NCBI GenBank assembly: GCA_934725285.1
Contig: CAKVBK010000050.1
Coordinates: 1-12,413, forward strand
Direction: 5' to 3'
From: an uncultured Bacteroidales bacterium
GTDB taxonomy: Bacteria; Bacteroidota; Bacteroidia; Bacteroidales; UBA932
DNA: 12,413 nt
Below, piece by piece: positions 1 through 7,010 of the stretch. Each line of letters opens with the position of its first letter. The stretch's first letter is position 1. Both the position numbers and the translations under genes were made by a program. The notes beneath the pieces are model-generated. The model was not told the origin of the DNA and ran no database searches. It saw only the letters and a program-made list of their open reading frames with translations.

Positions 1-2
1 CC

Positions 3-977
3 GCAAAGAAGGCCGAGAACGCCTTCCGCATAGCATCTCTCACAACCACAGACCCTTGCATGGGCAATGACAAGGTGCTGAAGCAGATGAAGGACAAGAA
101 GCTGGAAGCCCTCGGCGAGCCAAAGAAAGACGCCGTCCGTTTCAACGAGGCCTGTGATTCGCTCATCTACGGCGACCATCCTTGGTCCGTGGACATAGAC
201 TCTTCGGCGGTTGAGGGGGTCGACATGAGGCTTGTCGGGGAGATCTATCGCAGGGAGTTCAATCCTTCGCTCGGGATGACAGTCTTCATCGCCGGCGACC
301 TCGATGAAGGCAAAGTCAAGGAATATGTCTGCAAGTACATCGCATCGATTCCGGACGGAGACAAGAGCGTGAGGAAGAGCGGCATAAAAGAGCGGGTCCC
401 TTCATTCAAGGGAGTGAGCGAGTTCTCGATGACAGGCAAGAAAGAGATCAACCCTTACACTCTCGTGTCAAGGATATTCTCATCCAAGGTCAAGCCTGCG
501 ACAGAGAGCATAGCGGCGGTCGACTTTGTGGATTACATCCTGTCACAGCGTCTCCTCAACCAGATCAGAGAGAAACGTGGCGGAACTTACACTATCAGAT
601 TCAACTCAACTGTAAGCGTGCGCGAAAAAGGACGCAGCGAGTCTGAGATCACATTCAAGACCAGGCCGGATCTCTACAGAGCGCTTGTAGGAGATCTCGA
701 TGACATCATCGCCGGATTCAATGCATGCGGTCCTACCGAAAAAGAGCTTGAAGAGGCACGGACATGGCTGATAAAGAACAATTTGGAGTCGAAGGCCAAG
801 CGTTCCGAATCAATGTCGCACAGAAACTCTCAGGTTATGAACTACATCAGGAACGGCATAGATCCAAACACGGATTGGGAAGCCGCCTACAAGAAAGTCT
901 CAGCCGAGGATGTACGCAAGGCGGCCGGAAAGCTTACCGGCAGAAACGCCCTGACTGTCATTTATACCGAAGAATAG
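3..977 (+). CDS. M16 family zinc metalloprotease, C-terminal part (5' truncated by window edge)
   Basis: The frame is open from the first bases of the window, so this is the last ~324 residues of a larger protein; the ATG at 60 is most likely internal. M16 (pitrilysin/processing-peptidase) proteins are built from repeated alpha/beta domains, with the zinc motif HxxEH in the first domain. That motif is absent here, consistent with only the non-catalytic C-terminal half being present. The best marker is the segment at about nt 556-600, reading LLNQIREKRGGTYTIRF, which matches the R(E)xxGxxY signature of M16 C-terminal domains, where Arg and Tyr help bind substrate. An earlier SLGMTVFIAGDL segment resembles the core strand of an M16 domain. 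The S46 peptidase gene begins 7 nt after the stop, so the two are probably co-transcribed and both act in peptide breakdown outside the cytoplasm. The family is fairly sure; substrate and full length cannot be judged. Confidence 0.87.
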   Translation, partial: AKKAENAFRIASLTTTDPCMGNDKVLKQMKDKKLEALGEPKKDAVRFNEACDSLIYGDHPWSVDIDSSAVEGVDMRLVGEIYRREFNPSLGMTVFIAGDLDEGKVKEYVCKYIASIPDGDKSVRKSGIKERVPSFKGVSEFSMTGKKEINPYTLVSRIFSSKVKPATESIAAVDFVDYILSQRLLNQIREKRGGTYTIRFNSTVSVREKGRSESEITFKTRPDLYRALVGDLDDIIAGFNACGPTEKELEEARTWLIKNNLESKAKRSESMSHRNSQVMNYIRNGIDPNTDWEAAYKKVSAEDVRKAAGKLTGRNALTVIYTEE

Positions 978-984
978 ACTTCCG

Positions 985-3072
985 ATGAGAACATTAAGAA
1001 TTATGATGATGGCTGTGGCATTGGCATTCAGTGTCACAGCCTTCGCTGATGAAGGGATGTGGATGATCCAGGACATCAACGAGGCGTTGGAGAAGAACAT
1101 GAGGGCGCGCGGGCTCAGGCTTGCGGCCAACGAGATCTACAACGATGAGGCGCCGGGAACCGCTGTGGCTGACGCTGTCGTGTCAATAGGATTCTACTGC
1201 ACCGGAAGCGTGATCTCCAACCAAGGTCTGATCATCACGAACCACCACTGCGCGTACTCTAACATCGCGAAACTCAGCTCTCCTGAACACAATTATCTTG
1301 AAGAAGGGTTCTGGGCGATGACAAGTGAGCAGGAGATTCCGATCGAAGGAGAGAAAGTATTCTTCCTGAAAAGGGTCTTTGACGTCACTGAAGAAGTGAA
1401 AGGCCTGTCAAAAGAACTTCGGGCTTCCGGGAAGCCATTCGGAATGAGAAAGATAAGCGCCATAATGGAGGAGCGTTACAGCAAGGCCACCGGACTGGAA
1501 TGCATCCTGAGCAGCATGTGGGCAGGCGAAAAGTACTACCTGTCCGTCTACAAGGTTTACACAGACCTCAGGCTCGTCGCCGCTCCACCACAGAGCATCG
1601 GCTACTTCGGCGGTAGCCAGGACAACTGGACATGGCCTCGCCACAATTGTGATTTCACGATCTACAGGATCTACGAAGACGGGAAACCTGTGACAAGGGA
1701 AAAAAGCCTTCACGTCTCTCTCGAAGGGTACTATCCAGGAGCGTTCACAATGGTCATAGGCTATCCGGGAAGAACGAACAGATATTCATCCTCCGCCGAG
1801 ATCAATTACCAGGAAAAGGTCAGCCTTCCTGTGTCCAACGCCATCAGGGGTGGACAGATGAGTATCCTCCGCAAGTGGATGGACGCCGACCCGCAGGTCA
1901 GGATGAAATATTCAGATTGGTTTTTCTCGCTGAGCAATGTGCAGGAAAACAATGAAGGGATGGTAAAATGCTTCAAGAGGTTCTGGGTCAAGGACGAGAA
2001 GGTCGCGCAGGAGCGTGAGATGCAGCGATGGATCAACGCCGCTGCAAACCGTAGAGCGATGTGGGAGGATTTGATTCCGGATCTAAAGGAAGCGTATTCA
2101 CAGACAGAAAGCATCGAGAGGGACAAGGTCTATTTCCGTGAGACGATATTCCGTGGAACATACATCTGCCGCTACATCCTCCGCGCAGGGAACGCCTCCA
2201 CCGTGGAAAAAGCGAAGGAAGCATTGAGGGATGGAGCCGCCGCCACAGACGCCAGGGTGGAAAAGGAACTTCTTGAATATGCCTGCAGGGAATATTTCGA
2301 CAATCTGGAGTCTTACTACTTCGGCAAGTACCAGAACAAGATGCTGGACCGTTTCGGGAATGACTACAAGGCAATGGCTGAATATCTTTGGAGCAAGAGC
2401 GTTGTATCTTCCGCAAAAAGGATCGAAGACATCCAGTCAATCGACGAGATAAAGAAGGATCCGCTCAGGCTGTTCCTGACAGACACCCCGATAATGACCT
2501 TCAACAACAGGAATGGCCAGGCGAAGAAAATGCAGAATGTGGCCAATCTTGAGAAAGAGTACAAGAAAGCTCTCTATTGGATGAGACTCCATAAAGACAT
2601 CGATCAGTACCCTGACGCAAACTCCACAATGAGAATTACTTACGGAACAGTGGGTAGCCTCCAGCCGAATGACGGGATAATTTATGACTGGTACACCACT
2701 CCTAAGGGAATCCTTCAGAAATACAATCCGGAGGACCACGACTACATCCTCACAGAAAGGCAGAAAAAACTTCTGGAAAAAGGACGTTGGGGACGTTGGG
2801 GCGTAAGGATAGACGGAAAACGCACGATGATCGTGGACTTCATGACAGACAACGACATCACCGGAGGCAATTCAGGCAGCCCCGTGCTGAACGCGAAAGG
2901 CGAACTCATCGGGTTGGCCTTTGACGGAAATCTCGAATCACTCGCCAGTGACGCGTCCTACACAGAGGGCTACAACAAATGCATCAACACTGACATCCGC
3001 TATGTGATGTGGGTCCTTGACAAATACGCCGGACTCAGGCGCATTGTCAAAGAGATCAATTTCAGTGAATAA
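985..3072 (+). CDS. S46 family dipeptidyl-peptidase (DPP7-type), secreted
   Basis: Complete protein of 695 aa, close to the ~700-720 aa usual for S46 peptidases, which remove dipeptides from the N-terminus of oligopeptides in the periplasm. The first 21 residues are a Sec signal peptide ending AFA, followed by DEGMW, typical of mature S46 enzymes. The chymotrypsin-like triad is visible: His88 in TNHHC, Asp223 in NWTWPRHNCDF and Ser630 in GGNSGSP. Asn214 and Trp215 match residues that bind the substrate amino terminus in DAP BII. The residue 18 after the catalytic Ser is Gly648 (FDGN). In known enzymes Gly here goes with DPP7/DAP BII (hydrophobic P1), and Arg with DPP11 (Asp/Glu P1), so hydrophobic P1 preference is inferred. 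The helical insert that regulates the active site lies between Asp and Ser. A Cys (222) stands where I recall a Gly just before the catalytic Asp. Seven nt downstream of the M16 gene, probably one transcript, ending in the hairpin at 3071-3110. Confidence 0.95.
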   Translation: MRTLRIMMMAVALAFSVTAFADEGMWMIQDINEALEKNMRARGLRLAANEIYNDEAPGTAVADAVVSIGFYCTGSVISNQGLIITNHHCAYSNIAKLSSPEHNYLEEGFWAMTSEQEIPIEGEKVFFLKRVFDVTEEVKGLSKELRASGKPFGMRKISAIMEERYSKATGLECILSSMWAGEKYYLSVYKVYTDLRLVAAPPQSIGYFGGSQDNWTWPRHNCDFTIYRIYEDGKPVTREKSLHVSLEGYYPGAFTMVIGYPGRTNRYSSSAEINYQEKVSLPVSNAIRGGQMSILRKWMDADPQVRMKYSDWFFSLSNVQENNEGMVKCFKRFWVKDEKVAQEREMQRWINAAANRRAMWEDLIPDLKEAYSQTESIERDKVYFRETIFRGTYICRYILRAGNASTVEKAKEALRDGAAATDARVEKELLEYACREYFDNLESYYFGKYQNKMLDRFGNDYKAMAEYLWSKSVVSSAKRIEDIQSIDEIKKDPLRLFLTDTPIMTFNNRNGQAKKMQNVANLEKEYKKALYWMRLHKDIDQYPDANSTMRITYGTVGSLQPNDGIIYDWYTTPKGILQKYNPEDHDYILTERQKKLLEKGRWGRWGVRIDGKRTMIVDFMTDNDITGGNSGSPVLNAKGELIGLAFDGNLESLASDASYTEGYNKCINTDIRYVMWVLDKYAGLRRIVKEINFSE

Positions 3073-3110
3073 AAAAGAGGGTGCCTCTCTAAGAGACACC
3101 CTCTTTTTTT
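3071..3110. terminator. bidirectional intrinsic terminator between S46 peptidase gene and clpB
   Basis: The stem AAAAAAGAGGGTG (3071-3083) pairs with CACCCTCTTTTTTT (3097-3110). The pairing continues inward after one mismatch (CTCT with AGAG) to a three-base loop. T runs follow the stem on both strands. It begins right at the S46 stop codon and lies 14 bp past the clpB stop, so it serves the convergent genes on both sides. Confidence 0.93.
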
Positions 3111-3124
3111 ATTCGCGATTAACC

Positions 3125-5320
3125 TTATTTCTTGTCGTTCAGGACTATCTGTCCTCCAACCACATCGACCTCGATCACAGAATCCTTGTGGACCGTCCCG
3201 GCCAGTATCGCCTTCGCAAGCTGATTGACAAGCTCACGCTGCATCAACCTCTTGATAGGACGGGCACCGTACGCAGGATCGTAACCGCCTGTGACCATGT
3301 GATCCTCGAAAGCCTTCGTGAACTCGATGGTGACCCCTTCCTCTGAAAGCTTGCCCTGAAGCTGTCTCATCTGGATGTGAAGAATCTCACGTATGTCGTT
3401 CTGGGTGAGCGGATCAAACATGATGATCTCATCGATTCTGTTCAGGAACTCCGGTCTGACAGTGGCCTTGAGCACGTCCATGACCTTCTCCTTGCACTCG
3501 TCCAAAAGCTCTCGTCTGGTGGCGATCGCCCTCATCTCCTCGGCAGGATCGGAGCCTGGCTTGCCAACGGCGGGAAGCCTGTCCATATAGCCCTGAATGA
3601 TGTCAGACCCGACATTGGAGGTCATGATCAAGATGGTGTTCTTGAAGTCAACCGTACGTCCTTTATTGTCGGTCAGACGGCCATCATCCAAAACCTGCAG
3701 AAGCACATTGAACACATCCGGGTGGGCTTTCTCGATCTCATCCAAAAGGATGACAGAGTAAGGTTTGCGCCTTACGGCCTCGGTAAGCTGGCCACCTTCA
3801 TCGTAGCCGACGTATCCCGGAGGCGCGCCGACAAGACGGCTGACCGTGTGCCTCTCCTGATACTCACTCATATCAATCCTTGTGATCATGTTCTCATCGT
3901 TGAACAGGAACTCGGCAAGAGCCTTCGCCAACTCTGTCTTACCAACACCGGTCGTACCCATGAAGAGGAATGATCCGATAGGTTTCTTCTCATTTGACAG
4001 TCCGGCCCTGCTGCGGCGCACCGCGTCAGCAACGGCCTGGATGGCCTGATCCTGGCCCACAACTCTCTTGTGCAGCTCACTTTCGATCCTCAGAAGTTTC
4101 TCCTTCTCGCTTTCAAGCATCTTCTGCACTGGGATACCGGTCCACTTGGCCACAACCTCAGCGATGTCCTGAGGGGTCACAGCCTCGGTGACAATCGGAT
4201 CCTTGATTTCCGCCTGTTTTTTGGTCAGCCCGTCAATCTTCTTCTGCGCCTCGGCGATCTTGCCGTAGCGAAGTTCAGCGACTTTGCCGTAGTCTCCGGC
4301 CCTCTCAGCTGCCTGAGACTGAATCTTGTAATCCTCAATCTCCTGACGAGCCTCCTGAAGCCCGGACAGAATGCTCTTCTCATCATTCCATCTCTTCATC
4401 AAAGCCTCTTTCTCGGCCATCTTTTCACTGAGTTCCTTCTGAATCTTCTCGGATTTCAAAGACGTTCCCTCACGTTTGATGGCCTCCTTCTCGATCTCAA
4501 GCTGACGTATGTCGCTGTTGAGCTCGGCGATCGGCTCTGGAACGGAGTTCATCTCCAGACGAAGCTTAGAGGCAGCCTCGTCCACAAGGTCGATGGCCTT
4601 GTCCGGCAGGAACCTGTTTGTGATGTACCTGTGCGACAGATTAACGGCGGCGATCAACGCGTCATCCTCAATCTTTACACGGTGATGGTTCTCATATTTT
4701 TCCTTAAGACCTCTCAAGATGGCGATAGACTCGGCCGGTGAAGGCTCATCGACCAGAACCATCTGGAAACGTCTTTCAAGAGCCTTGTCCGCCTCAAAGT
4801 ACTTCTGGTACTCGTCAAGAGTGGTAGAACCGATTGTCCTCAACTCGCCCCTCGCAAGCGCAGGCTTCAGGATGTTGGAGGCGTCCATCGCTCCGGAAGA
4901 ACGTCCGGCGCCGACAAGGGTGTGAATCTCATCGATGAACAGGATGATCTCTCCGGCGCTGTCAACGACTTCCTTGACAACACCTTTCAAACGTTCCTCG
5001 AACTCTCCCTGATATTTAGCACCGGCGATCAGGGCACCCATGTCCAATGAATATACCTGTTTGCTTTTCAGGTTCTCCGGAACATCCCCGTCAACGATCT
5101 TCTCGGCGATCCCTTCAGAAATCGCTGTCTTGCCGACACCAGGCTCACCTACAAGGATAGGGTTGTTCTTCGTTCTTCTGCTCAGAATCTGCAGGACCCT
5201 TCGGATCTCCTCATCCCTGCCGATGACAGGATCGAGTTTGCCTTTTGCCGCTTGTTCGTTCAGATTGATGGCGTACTTAGGCAAGAATTCCAAAGATTTG
5301 TTGTTAGTATTGTTTTCCAT
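3125..5320 (-). CDS. clpB: ClpB-type AAA+ disaggregase lacking the N-terminal domain
   Basis: 731-aa Hsp100 unfoldase, which with DnaK/DnaJ/GrpE extracts polypeptides from aggregates in the cytoplasm. Domain order: NBD1 with Walker A GEPGVGKT (58-65), pore loop KYQG (102-105) and Walker B IILFIDE (125-131); a coiled-coil M domain of ~255-385, which marks ClpB rather than ClpA/ClpC; NBD2 with Walker A GTTGVGKT (455-462), pore loop GYVGY (502-506), Walker B SVILLDE (522-528) and sensor-2 GARP (685-688). Both ATPase sites look intact. Full-length ClpB is ~860 aa; here the ~150-residue N domain is absent. The protein starts at the linker before [20 protein letters not shown], close to where the short E. 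coli isoform begins. The frame extends upstream to an ATG at 5389, but the extra 23 residues are unrelated to a Clp N domain. I chose 5320 because AAAGGAG lies 9 nt before it. The ~30 residues near 576-610 look longer than in E. coli. No promoter is visible between the terminator at 5391-5424 and this gene. Confidence 0.95.
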   Translation of the reverse strand: MENNTNNKSLEFLPKYAINLNEQAAKGKLDPVIGRDEEIRRVLQILSRRTKNNPILVGEPGVGKTAISEGIAEKIVDGDVPENLKSKQVYSLDMGALIAGAKYQGEFEERLKGVVKEVVDSAGEIILFIDEIHTLVGAGRSSGAMDASNILKPALARGELRTIGSTTLDEYQKYFEADKALERRFQMVLVDEPSPAESIAILRGLKEKYENHHRVKIEDDALIAAVNLSHRYITNRFLPDKAIDLVDEAASKLRLEMNSVPEPIAELNSDIRQLEIEKEAIKREGTSLKSEKIQKELSEKMAEKEALMKRWNDEKSILSGLQEARQEIEDYKIQSQAAERAGDYGKVAELRYGKIAEAQKKIDGLTKKQAEIKDPIVTEAVTPQDIAEVVAKWTGIPVQKMLESEKEKLLRIESELHKRVVGQDQAIQAVADAVRRSRAGLSNEKKPIGSFLFMGTTGVGKTELAKALAEFLFNDENMITRIDMSEYQERHTVSRLVGAPPGYVGYDEGGQLTEAVRRKPYSVILLDEIEKAHPDVFNVLLQVLDDGRLTDNKGRTVDFKNTILIMTSNVGSDIIQGYMDRLPAVGKPGSDPAEEMRAIATRRELLDECKEKVMDVLKATVRPEFLNRIDEIIMFDPLTQNDIREILHIQMRQLQGKLSEEGVTIEFTKAFEDHMVTGGYDPAYGARPIKRLMQRELVNQLAKAILAGTVHKDSVIEVDVVGGQIVLNDKK

Positions 5321-5390
5321 AATTTGTCTCTCCTTTCTCAGTCTCCGGACACTTCCGCTCGCGGCCCGCGCCGGTTCACGTGGCGGCACT

Positions 5391-5424
5391 CAAAAAGCCG
5401 TCCGGTCCGAAGACCAAACGGCTT
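5391..5424 (-). terminator. intrinsic terminator with UUCG loop, after secG and before clpB
   Basis: Read on the minus strand, AAGCCGTTTGGTC pairs with GACCGGACGGCTT around a TTCG tetraloop, a continuous 13-bp stem (two pairs are U-G) followed by TTTTT. On the plus strand the two wobble positions become C/A mismatches, so the element is built for minus-strand transcription. It most simply ends the operon that finishes with secG, but it also lies 71 bp ahead of the clpB start and could act in the clpB leader. Confidence 0.88.
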
Positions 5425-5429
5425 AAAGT

Positions 5430-5462
5430 CAAATTATGTTCCACAGCCCGGAGGCTGACAAA
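5430..5462 (-). promoter_or_regulatory. possible promoter for clpB, upstream of the terminator hairpin
   Basis: On the minus strand TTTG (5462-5459) is followed after 22 nt by TAATTTG (5436-5430), one base short of the Bacteroidetes -7 consensus TAnnTTTG. A start about 6 nt downstream would place the 5' end of the message at the foot of the terminator hairpin. The match is imperfect and could be chance. It is listed because no better promoter is seen nearer to clpB. Confidence 0.3.
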
Positions 5463-5469
5463 ATGTCAG
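5455..5469. repeat. perfect 15-bp palindrome CTGACA-AAA-TGTCAG
   Basis: Two 6-bp arms separated by three A/T pairs, directly beside the secG stop codon and overlapping the TTTG of the possible clpB promoter. It could be a small hairpin in the secG mRNA or an operator for a dimeric regulator. It does not match the CIRCE element of HrcA. Confidence 0.4.
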
Positions 5470-5820
5470 TTAGTTGGCGCTTGAATCCGCGGAAGAAGCC
5501 GCCTTGGCCGGGTCGGCCTGCTGTACAGGAGCGGACGGGAATTCAGGCTGAGAGGTTGTGTTCTCCAGTTTCTCAGTCACGTCAACACCGGAAACTGAGG
5601 TTCTGATCGTGAATGATGTGATGATGGACACAACGAGAATGAAAGTGACAAGACCCCAAGACACCTTCTCAAGGATGTCAGCGGTCTGTCTTACGCCAAG
5701 AGTCTGGTTGGCTGAAGTAAAGTTACTGGCCATTCCCTGTCCCTTGCCGTTCTGAAGCAGCACGACGATGATCAAAAGAATCGCCGCGATGACAATAAAA
5801 ACTGTGAGGAATGTAAACAT
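5470..5820 (-). CDS. secG: preprotein translocase subunit SecG
   Basis: 116-aa inner-membrane protein, the small accessory subunit of the SecYEG channel that assists SecA-driven export. Two hydrophobic spans are clear: about residues 3-22 and 54-72. Between them lies the hallmark segment LLQNGKGQGMA (21-31) and a Gly/Thr-containing cytoplasmic loop. After the second span comes a hydrophilic tail of ~40 residues rich in Ala, Ser, Pro and Gln. Such tails vary in length and this one looks disordered. The start at 5820 follows an A-rich leader without Shine-Dalgarno, normal for the phylum. It sits 11 nt after the TPR gene and is the last gene of the operon, before the terminator at 5391-5424. Export through Sec is needed for the lipoproteins and secreted enzymes encoded nearby, though no specific link is shown. 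Confidence 0.94.
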   Translation of the reverse strand: MFTFLTVFIVIAAILLIIVVLLQNGKGQGMASNFTSANQTLGVRQTADILEKVSWGLVTFILVVSIITSFTIRTSVSGVDVTEKLENTTSQPEFPSAPVQQADPAKAASSADSSAN

Positions 5821-5831
5821 ATTCTTTAATT

Positions 5832-6452
5832 TTAATTTTCTTGTCGCAATTTTTCAATAAGGGATGCAAAGTAAGCACTTTTTTCCGGATATCGCAAGAT
5901 AAGTCGGGAATAAATCTTCTTTGCCTCAGCAAAATAGCCTTGATCCGCATAGATGGCGGCCAACGTCTCGGTGCAGAATCCGAACTCAGGATCCTCCCAA
6001 CTATGCTCATCCGGCTCATCATAGTGCTCAGACTTGAAGCGTGAGAAAACGTTGTCCTCATCCTTCTTCACGGCGGCATACTGCTCCGCAGAGAAAAAAT
6101 CTCCACCGGGCACACGCACCGCGCGGTGATATTCAATTTTTTGCGGCAAGGAATATTCCGGTTGCTCAACTGACACCTCGGCAGGCTTGATATATTCCTT
6201 TATCAGACGCTCCACATCCTTGTCGGAATAGTCTTCCCTACTGGCGGAGCGCATGATATCAGAGATCAAGGTCCGGGAAACCACATACATGGCGGCATCT
6301 GAATATTGTGCCTTGCCCCACTCACCACCGCCGACCTTGGACATTCTCTTGCACAGCTCTTTACGTGCAGCCCCGAACCACGGGTAAAGATTTATCACTC
6401 CTGTCAGTTCGTCCATCGTCAACGACCCGAGACTCATTTTTTCAGCCTTCAT
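5832..6452 (-). CDS. conserved small protein with one C-terminal TPR motif
   Basis: 206-aa soluble protein without signal peptide or membrane span, so probably cytoplasmic. The N-terminal part contains LYPWFGAARKELCKR (22-36), resembling a helical pair. The middle is charged and acidic (about 95-158). The end, ETLAAIYADQGYFAEAKKIYSRLILRYPE (about 162-190), is a good single TPR repeat followed by a capping helix. From memory, homologues with the same ending occupy the slot between lptE and secG in other Bacteroidales, but their function is not established. An open frame reaches upstream to an ATG at 6497, but that would overlap lptE by 41 nt. The Met at 6452 leaves a 4-nt gap to lptE, typical of coupled operon genes, so I prefer it; Met6 of this protein is another option. 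The location suggests an envelope or secretion link, but this rests on context only. Confidence 0.85.
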   Translation of the reverse strand: MKAEKMSLGSLTMDELTGVINLYPWFGAARKELCKRMSKVGGGEWGKAQYSDAAMYVVSRTLISDIMRSASREDYSDKDVERLIKEYIKPAEVSVEQPEYSLPQKIEYHRAVRVPGGDFFSAEQYAAVKKDEDNVFSRFKSEHYDEPDEHSWEDPEFGFCTETLAAIYADQGYFAEAKKIYSRLILRYPEKSAYFASLIEKLRQEN

Positions 6453-6456
6453 AACG

Positions 6457-6972
6457 CTACCACTGAGCCACACTGGCGTTAAACATATCCTCCACAAGTT
6501 TATCGACTATTTCCTGACACAAAGTCGATTCCACAGCGTCCAAAGAGTTGGTGGAGTCATAGTCAGAATATGCAGAGAAACTTTTTTCGAAATCATCCTC
6601 AGGATATTTCCTGTTGGTGAATTTCAATTTGACGGTGACAGTCAAACGGTTCTGAGCCGCGACTTCGTTGGCCGTGACGGCGGCCGCCCTGACCTCATAA
6701 CCGGTCACCTCACCCTGCAGCTCAAGGTCTCCGTCCATATCCACCTGCTCAAGCTTTGTCAGTTTCCTGAACTTGTCCTTCATTGCCTCGGTCAGGTCGT
6801 TGCTCAGATTAGGATTAACCTTAAGAGCCTTGTATTCAAAATAATGTATGGTCACGGTCTTGACATCAGCCTGGATGGATGTGCCGGAAAACGAATACCT
6901 CACAACCGAGCAACCGACCAAAGCGAAGGTCAACATCAAAGAAAGGACTATCAGGATCTTTTTCATATTCAT
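6457..6972 (-). CDS. lptE: LptE-family outer-membrane lipoprotein for LPS assembly
   Basis: 171 aa with a short lipoprotein signal: MNMKKI, a hydrophobic core, then lipobox LVGC with the modified Cys at residue 21 (19 if the second Met is the start). Straight after the Cys comes VVRYSFSGTSI, the start of LptE-family proteins in Bacteroidetes. The rest fits the LptE fold: strand-rich segments such as KTVTIHYFEY, DLELQGEVTGYEVRAAAVT and RLTVTVKLKFTN, then a C-terminal helix. LptE plugs the LptD barrel and helps place lipopolysaccharide in the outer leaflet. lptD is not in this window. It lies 38 nt after the sigma-54 activator gene and 4 nt before the TPR gene on the same strand, so co-transcription is likely. 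The assignment is firm by motif and context, though LptE proteins are divergent and some annotations would say only 'lipoprotein'. Confidence 0.9.
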   Translation of the reverse strand: MNMKKILIVLSLMLTFALVGCSVVRYSFSGTSIQADVKTVTIHYFEYKALKVNPNLSNDLTEAMKDKFRKLTKLEQVDMDGDLELQGEVTGYEVRAAAVTANEVAAQNRLTVTVKLKFTNRKYPEDDFEKSFSAYSDYDSTNSLDAVESTLCQEIVDKLVEDMFNASVAQW

Positions 6973-7010
6973 AAATCTCTGTTTCCGCAGGTCAACGCCC
7001 GCGTCTCTTG

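Noticed and set aside
3377..3973. 198-aa plus-strand open frame opposite the clpB NBD2
   Set aside because: Shadow of a strongly conserved coding region; no promoter, no family resemblance.
4070..4741. 223-aa plus-strand open frame opposite clpB
   Set aside because: Antisense to the NBD1 end and M domain of clpB, with a Leu-rich translation typical of a reversed coiled coil and no start signals.
5321..5389. Extension of clpB to an upstream in-frame ATG at 5389
   Set aside because: The added residues are Arg/Pro/Ala-rich and unlike any Clp N domain; the Shine-Dalgarno and family alignment both support the start at 5320.
6453..6497. Longer N-terminus for the TPR protein (start at 6497)
   Set aside because: It would overlap the end of lptE by 41 nt and the added residues look like out-of-frame lptE sequence; the start at 6452 gives normal operon spacing.
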